Shown: in pieces, positions 5,691 through 9,196 of the stretch
Numbering within the stretch: the stretch's first letter is position 1
How the letters are laid out: each line of letters begins with the position of its first letter
From: an uncultured Lachnospiraceae bacterium
Lineage (GTDB): Bacteria > Bacillota > Clostridia > Lachnospirales > Lachnospiraceae
Direction: 5' to 3'
Assembly: GCA_945834545.1 (NCBI GenBank)
Contig: CAMAHO010000081.1
Span: forward strand, 1 to 9,196
DNA length: 9,196 bases
The notes under the pieces: generated by a model
What the model saw: the letters and a program-made list of their open reading frames with translations, nothing else
The model's database searches: none
Told to the model about the DNA's origin: nothing
Program-made: the position numbers and the translations under genes

Positions 5691-5876
5691 ATGAAACTAT
5701 TACGAAGAGACCAGATATACTACATAGAGACAGAGGAAGGGCAGAGTATCCCAATCGAAGAATGGGAAGCAGCGGAAATCTTGGAGAATCAAGATGCTGT
5801 GTATGATGTGATCATACGACACAAGAGAAAGTTTCAGTTTAACACCGCTGAGGACAGCGGTGAAATTGGCTGGTAA
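5691..5876 (+). CDS. Uncharacterised 61-residue protein
   Basis: A short acidic protein, MKLLRRDQIYYIETEEGQSI at the start, with no family I recognise, no signal peptide, no membrane segment and no cysteine. The basic N-terminus, an acidic middle (EEWEAAEILENQD) and a basic stretch (RHKRKFQF) suggest a small soluble domain. The case for it being real is GGGGGA six nt before the ATG, a complete frame filling the gap between two good genes, and a stop only 14 nt before the transporter start, which suggests co-transcription with it. An 8-bp hairpin lies within its last codons. It could be a small partner or regulator of the EamA transporter; no function can be claimed. Confidence 0.65.
   Translation: MKLLRRDQIYYIETEEGQSIPIEEWEAAEILENQDAVYDVIIRHKRKFQFNTAEDSGEIGW
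5843..5862 (+). repeat. Perfect 8-bp hairpin at the end of the 61-residue gene
   Basis: CACCGCTG (5843-5850) and CAGCGGTG (5855-5862) enclose the tetraloop AGGA. The stem is GC-rich but has no T run, so it is not a terminator. It lies 17 nt before the transporter's ribosome binding site and could protect or separate the mRNA segments of the two genes. Confidence 0.5.
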
Positions 5877-5890
5877 ATGGGGGGACAGGT

Positions 5891-6802
5891 ATGTGGATTT
5901 TATATGCGATAGGTTCAGCTTTCTTTGCAGGAGTCACTTCAGTTCTGGCAAAATGCGGGATTAAAAAGACAAATTCTGATGTAGCCACTGCGATTCGGAC
6001 CGTTGTAGTCTTATTATTTTCCTGGCTTATGGTCTTTTTGACCAAGGCATATATTCCTTTCTCGGAGCTTAGCGGAAGGACAATATGCCTTTTGATTTTG
6101 TCCGGTCTTGCTACAGGAGCCTCCTGGTTATGCTATTTTCGGGCATTGCAGCTGGGAGATATGAATAAGGTAGTGCCCATTGATAAGTCCAGTACTGTTT
6201 TGACGATTGTAATTGCCTTGGTATTTCTGCACGAGGGGATTTCCTGGGCAAAGGGTATCTCTGTGGTGCTTATTGGTTTGGGCACCTTGCTTATGATTAC
6301 CAAAAAAGAGGGGGCTTATAAACAAGAGGCTTTGGAGGAAGGAGACTTAGAAATTGGCGGATTCAAGTTATGGTGTAGGAAAAACAGCTGGGCTGTCTAT
6401 GCCGTTCTATCCGCAGTCTTTGCAAGTCTTACTGCGATTTTGGGCAAACTAGGTATGACGGATATCCCTTCCAACCTTGGAACGGCGATTCGAACCATGG
6501 TTGTCTTGGGTATGGCATGGATTATGGTGTTTCTCACCGGGAAACAGGGTGAACTAAAGGGAATCGCCAAGAGAGAGCTGGTGTTTATTCTTTTGTCCGG
6601 CGTAGCCACAGGAGCCTCCTGGCTTTGCTACTACCGAGCACTGCAGGAAGGACCTGCCAGTGTGGTAGTTCCTATTGATAAATTGAGTCTTTTGGTGACG
6701 ATTGCCTTTTCAGGAATTGTATTTCATGAAAGATTGACGAAAAAGGCTACACTTGGATTGATTTTCATCACCTTGGGCACCATCATGTTAGCAGTGCTAT
6801 AG
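5891..6802 (+). CDS. EamA/DMT-family transporter with two homologous halves
   Basis: A 303-residue inner-membrane protein of the drug/metabolite transporter superfamily, with ten hydrophobic segments in two EamA repeats of five: about residues 1-138 and 165-303, joined by a charged linker (about 138-165). The halves are strikingly alike. ATAIRTVVVLLFSWLMVFLT (32-51) matches GTAIRTMVVLGMAWIMVFLT (197-216), and LSGLATGASWLCYFRALQ (70-87) matches LSGVATGASWLCYYRALQ (235-252); PIDK (96-99, 261-264) and HE (114-115, 279-280) also recur. With five helices per repeat the halves must insert in opposite orientation, as is usual for the family. Such carriers commonly export amino acids or metabolites; the substrate is not identifiable. 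ATG 5891 follows GGGGGGA, 14 nt after the 61-residue gene. Confidence 0.92.
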   Translation: MWILYAIGSAFFAGVTSVLAKCGIKKTNSDVATAIRTVVVLLFSWLMVFLTKAYIPFSELSGRTICLLILSGLATGASWLCYFRALQLGDMNKVVPIDKSSTVLTIVIALVFLHEGISWAKGISVVLIGLGTLLMITKKEGAYKQEALEEGDLEIGGFKLWCRKNSWAVYAVLSAVFASLTAILGKLGMTDIPSNLGTAIRTMVVLGMAWIMVFLTGKQGELKGIAKRELVFILLSGVATGASWLCYYRALQEGPASVVVPIDKLSLLVTIAFSGIVFHERLTKKATLGLIFITLGTIMLAVL

Positions 6803-6805
6803 AAA

Positions 6806-6819
6806 AACAGATATCTGTT
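6806..6819. promoter_or_regulatory. 14-bp perfect palindrome between transporter and DUF3737 gene
   Basis: AACAGATATCTGTT is an uninterrupted palindrome starting 4 nt after the transporter stop and ending 36 nt before the next start. No loop and no T run are present, so it is not a terminator. An operator is possible. No convincing promoter could be matched around it; TATAAG at 6824-6829 lacks a -35. Confidence 0.35.
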
Positions 6820-6843
6820 AAAATATAAGAGAATTCATCAGAT

Positions 6844-6848
6844 GGAGG
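6844..6848 (+). promoter_or_regulatory. Ribosome binding site supporting a TTG start
   Basis: GGAGG at 6844-6848 lies 6 nt before TTG 6855. The nearby in-frame ATG at 6864 would be 15 nt away, too far, so the gene most likely starts at TTG. Confidence 0.7.
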
Positions 6849-6854
6849 CAGAAT

Positions 6855-7739
6855 TTGGCAGAAATGAATAACAAAAAAATACAACGGGAGTTTTACCAGG
6901 GGGAGCGTCCCTTGTTTGGCGAAAGGGATTTGCAGATAGAAGATACCATTTTTGGCGTGGGAGAATCGCCGCTAAAGGAGAGCAGCAATATCTCTCTGCA
7001 GGGAAGTATGTTCCAGTGGAAATACCCTTTGTGGTACAGCAAACATATAGAGGCGAAGGATTGCGCTTGGCAGGAGATGGCTCGTGCCGGTGTCTGGTAT
7101 GCGCAGAAGTTAAAAATAACGGATACCCTGATAGAAGCACCAAAGAATTTCAGGCGCTGTAAGGAGCTAGTGCTGGAACAGGTGGACCTTCCCAATGCCC
7201 AGGAGACCCTGTGGCATTGCAGCGATGTGAGTCTGAAGAAGGTTTCAGCCAAAGGGGATTATTTCGCCATGAACTGTGAAAATATGGTGATTGACGGACT
7301 TAGACTAAGCGGAAATTATTCCTTTGACGGAGTAAAAAATGTGGAGATTCGCAATTCCAAGCTGCTCTCAAAGGATGCTTTCTGGAACAGCGAAAATGTG
7401 ACAGTGTATGATTCCTATATTTCCGGTGAATATCTGGGGTGGAATTCCAGGAATTTAACCCTTGTTAATTGTACCATCGAGAGCCTGCAGGGTATGTGCT
7501 ATATTGAGAATTTGGTTATGCGGAACTGTAAGCTGCTAAACACTACCCTGGCCTTTGAGTATTCCACCATAGATGCGCAAATTGTGGGGAAAATAGAGAG
7601 TGTGCTCAATCCTGGCGGTGGTGTCCTTGTGGCAGATGAGATTCAGACGCTTATTCTGGAGCCTGACAGAGTGGATATCGGGAAAACGAAAATCGACTGT
7701 CCGAATATTGGGGAAACCCTGGACAAATTTGTGCCCTAG
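6855..7739 (+). CDS. DUF3737 family protein (predicted right-handed beta-helix)
   Basis: A 294-residue cytoplasmic-looking protein, without signal peptide, that I recognise as the DUF3737 family. The N-terminal part has REFYQGERPLFGERDL and GESPLKESSNI; the central part contains FQWKYPLWYSKHIE and ARAGVWYAQKL. From about residue 100 to 235 short strand-turn units repeat roughly every 18-22 residues (for example ENMVIDGLRLSGN, KNVEIRNSKLLSK, ENVTVYDSYISGE, RNLTLVNCTIES, ENLVMRNCKLLN), as in parallel beta-helix folds. The tail GKTKIDCPNIGETLDKFVP closes the family domain, so it is full length. TTG 6855 is chosen because GGAGG sits 6 nt before it. The MalY-type lyase gene begins 33 nt after its stop; I recall the two families as frequent neighbours in Firmicutes. 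The function of DUF3737 is not established. Confidence 0.88.
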   Translation: MAEMNNKKIQREFYQGERPLFGERDLQIEDTIFGVGESPLKESSNISLQGSMFQWKYPLWYSKHIEAKDCAWQEMARAGVWYAQKLKITDTLIEAPKNFRRCKELVLEQVDLPNAQETLWHCSDVSLKKVSAKGDYFAMNCENMVIDGLRLSGNYSFDGVKNVEIRNSKLLSKDAFWNSENVTVYDSYISGEYLGWNSRNLTLVNCTIESLQGMCYIENLVMRNCKLLNTTLAFEYSTIDAQIVGKIESVLNPGGGVLVADEIQTLILEPDRVDIGKTKIDCPNIGETLDKFVP

Positions 7740-7772
7740 ACGGAGCAGGTTGATTGTGAAAAGGAGAAACCC

Positions 7773-8927
7773 ATGGAGCAATATTGTTTTGATAAAGTTG
7801 TCAACAGACGTAACACCAATTCCATGAAATGGAATGTGGGTGAGAAGGAGCTTCCTATGTGGGTGGCGGATATGGATTTTGAGACTGCTCCGGAGGTGAA
7901 GGAAGCCATTCAAAACAGGGCTATGCATGGCTGCTTTGGGTATGCAGAGGTGCCCGAAAGCTGGTATCAAGCCTATATTGGCTGGTGGGAGAGGAGACAT
8001 CATTTCACCTTGGAAAAGGATTGGCTGTTATTTTGCACTGGTGTGGTACCTGCCATTTCCAGCATTGTACGGAAACTGACCACACCGGGAGAAAAGGTTC
8101 TGCTACAGCCTCCGGTGTACAATATATTTTACAACTCCATACGCAATAACGGCTGTACTCCAATGGAAAATGCGCTGGTATTTGACGGGAAGGGATATCA
8201 CATAGATTTTGAGGATTTGGAAGAGAAGCTGGCGGACCCGCAAACCAGTCTGATGCTTCTGTGTAATCCACAGAACCCTTCCGGGAAGATTTGGGATGAG
8301 GAGACCCTGGCAAGGATAGGGAACCTGTGCGCCAAGTATCATGTAACCGTGGTGTCAGATGAGATTCATTGTGATTTGACGGATCCCGGGAAGGAGTACC
8401 TACCGTTTGCAAGTGTAAATCAGGAGTGCAGGGATAACAGCATTACCTGTATTTCCCCCACCAAGGCCTTTAATCTGGCGGGACTTCAAACCGCAGCCAT
8501 TTCTGTGCCCAATCCGGTGCTTCGGCATAAGGTGTGGAGAGCCATTAATACAGATGAAGTGGCAGAGCCAAATGTGTTTGCAGTGGAGGCAGCCGTTGCT
8601 GCTTTCACCAGAGGGGAAGCCTGGCTGGATGCTCTAAGACGGTATATTTACGAAAATAAGCAATGTGCAATCCGTTTTATTGAGAATCGGTTGCCACAGA
8701 TAGAGGTAGTTCCCTCGGAAGCAACCTATTTGTTATGGCTGCATTGTAAGGATCAGAAGGTGAATTCGGCTATTCTGGCAGAACAAATCAGAAATAAGAC
8801 CGGTCTTTATCTGTCGGATGGGGTACAGTATGGCGGCGATGGCATTCATTTTCTGAGAATGAATATTGCCTGCTCCAGAAGCCAGTTACAGGAGGGGTTA
8901 GCTCGTCTGGAGTCAGCCCTGCAATAG
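7773..8927 (+). CDS. MalY/PatB family PLP-dependent C-S lyase (aminotransferase fold I/II)
   Basis: A 384-residue cytosolic enzyme of PLP fold type I. Relatives such as PatB and MalY cleave cystathionine or cysteine-S-conjugates to a thiol, pyruvate and ammonia. Family landmarks are CFDKVVNRRNTNSMKWN (5-21), LPMWVADMDFETAPEV (27-42), FGYAEV (55-60), CNPQNPSGKIW with the PLP-binding Asn 168, VVSDEIHCDL with Asp 196, SPTKAFNLAGLQTA with the Schiff-base Lys 231, and FLRMNIACSRSQLQEGL with the carboxylate-binding Arg 362. All key residues and both ends are present, so it should be active. ATG 7773 has AAAGGAG upstream. It follows the DUF3737 gene by 33 nt, implying co-transcription. E. coli MalY also represses the maltose regulon; nothing here suggests that role. 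The exact substrate and direction (cystathionine beta-lyase versus cysteine desulfhydrase) cannot be told from sequence. Confidence 0.93.
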   Translation: MEQYCFDKVVNRRNTNSMKWNVGEKELPMWVADMDFETAPEVKEAIQNRAMHGCFGYAEVPESWYQAYIGWWERRHHFTLEKDWLLFCTGVVPAISSIVRKLTTPGEKVLLQPPVYNIFYNSIRNNGCTPMENALVFDGKGYHIDFEDLEEKLADPQTSLMLLCNPQNPSGKIWDEETLARIGNLCAKYHVTVVSDEIHCDLTDPGKEYLPFASVNQECRDNSITCISPTKAFNLAGLQTAAISVPNPVLRHKVWRAINTDEVAEPNVFAVEAAVAAFTRGEAWLDALRRYIYENKQCAIRFIENRLPQIEVVPSEATYLLWLHCKDQKVNSAILAEQIRNKTGLYLSDGVQYGGDGIHFLRMNIACSRSQLQEGLARLESALQ

Positions 8928-8982
8928 AGTTTGGCGATTTTTCATCTTGTTAACAACAACTGCGTAAAATGAAAGGTGTCGG

Positions 8983-8997
8983 TTTACAAATTGTAAA
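8983..8997. promoter_or_regulatory. Perfect 15-bp palindrome upstream of the XRE gene
   Basis: TTTACAA-A-TTGTAAA is exactly symmetrical and lies about 85 nt before the regulator start, in a 154-bp gap with no gene. A -10-like TAAAAT at 8965-8970, with only a poor -35 (TTCATC, 8941-8946, 18 bp away), would place the palindrome just after the transcription start. A second small palindrome, TTGTTAACAA (8947-8956), lies nearby. An operator, perhaps autoregulatory, is plausible. No clear terminator for the lyase gene is visible in the gap. Confidence 0.4.
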
Positions 8998-9081
8998 GCC
9001 CACTTGCTGGTATGCAACCGTGCGATTTTGTAGGATGTAGCTGTTCCAACGAGAAGAAAAAAGAATATGGAGGAGAGTTAT

Positions 9082-9196
9082 ATGATTTTCGCGGACAAGC
9101 TTATCGAAGAGAGAAAGAGAAACGGTTGGAGTCAGGAGGAACTGGCAGATTTGTTTGGTGTCTCTACTGATTATCTATTAAAGGATACCCAGACAA
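9082..9196 (+). CDS. XRE-family regulator, partial at window end, with deleted HTH
   Basis: The first 38 codons of a gene that continues past the window. ATG 9082 has GGAGG 8 nt upstream. The product starts MIFADKLIEERKRNGWSQEE, the usual opening of a clostridial XRE/Cro-CI regulator family, with helix 1 and the start of helix 2. In that family EELA is normally followed by helix 2/3 (a stretch like KLGVSRQSVSKWE), a linker and helix 4, before FGVSTDYLLKD. Here ELAD runs straight into LFGVSTDYLLKD, so roughly 30 residues, including the recognition helix, are missing with the frame intact. Downstream domains are unseen. It may be a relic, or a protein that no longer binds DNA but keeps its C-terminal part. 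Confidence 0.75.
   Translation, partial: MIFADKLIEERKRNGWSQEELADLFGVSTDYLLKDTQT

Noticed and set aside
7536..8003. 155-codon reverse-strand frame
   Set aside because: It overlaps the DUF3737 and lyase genes on the opposite strand, with no family resemblance; a shadow of the coding strands.
8005..8412. 135-codon reverse-strand frame
   Set aside because: It is inside the C-S lyase gene and has no recognisable domain or credible start.

Overview
The window looks like chromosome from a low-to-moderate GC Firmicute of the class Clostridia, most likely Lachnospiraceae. This is inferred from strong AGGAGG-type ribosome binding sites, GTG/TTG starts, codon usage, and families typical of that group: a clostridial ECF-like sigma factor followed by an ABC exporter, a DUF3737 protein next to a MalY/PatB C-S lyase, and an XRE regulator beginning MIFADKLIEERK. 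All genes I can support lie on the + strand. I see no tRNA, rRNA, CRISPR array, insertion sequence or complete mobile element.

Region 1 (about 1-296) has no supported gene. It holds a strong intrinsic terminator (87-124), a second hairpin (160-181) and presumably the promoter of the first operon. Region 2 (315-3765) is a four-gene operon with every start overlapping the preceding stop: an ECF-like sigma factor, a six-TM protein with a repetitive Lys/Glu-rich cytoplasmic head, a DrrA/BcrA-type ABC ATPase and a six-TM ABC permease with a large extracytoplasmic domain. It reads as a self-contained sense-and-export module, in which the sigma factor probably controls its own operon and the membrane protein is a candidate for its regulator or a third transporter subunit.

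Region 3 (3766-4095) is a gene-free gap. It contains a decayed fragment of what I recognise from memory as an FAD-dependent oxidoreductase, then a perfect 11-bp inverted repeat ahead of the next gene. Region 4 (4096-5619) has a short-chain dehydrogenase/reductase and a LUD-domain protein, with an intrinsic terminator placed immediately before the LUD ribosome binding site. Region 5 (5691-8927) has a 61-residue uncharacterised protein, an EamA/DMT transporter with two very similar halves, a DUF3737 beta-helix protein starting at TTG, and a PLP-dependent MalY/PatB C-S lyase, all closely spaced and possibly one or two transcripts. Region 6 (8928-9196) is a regulatory-looking gap with a perfect TTTACAA-A-TTGTAAA palindrome, then the start of an XRE-type regulator that runs off the window. 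That gene appears to have lost the recognition half of its HTH domain by an in-frame deletion.

The items most worth a second look are the deleted XRE HTH, the 36-bp coding repeats at the start of the sigma-linked membrane protein, the oxidoreductase relic with the inverted repeat after it, and the terminator fused to the LUD leader. I found no clearly new defence or mobile system; the nearest thing to an uncharacterised system is the sigma/six-TM/ABC module.
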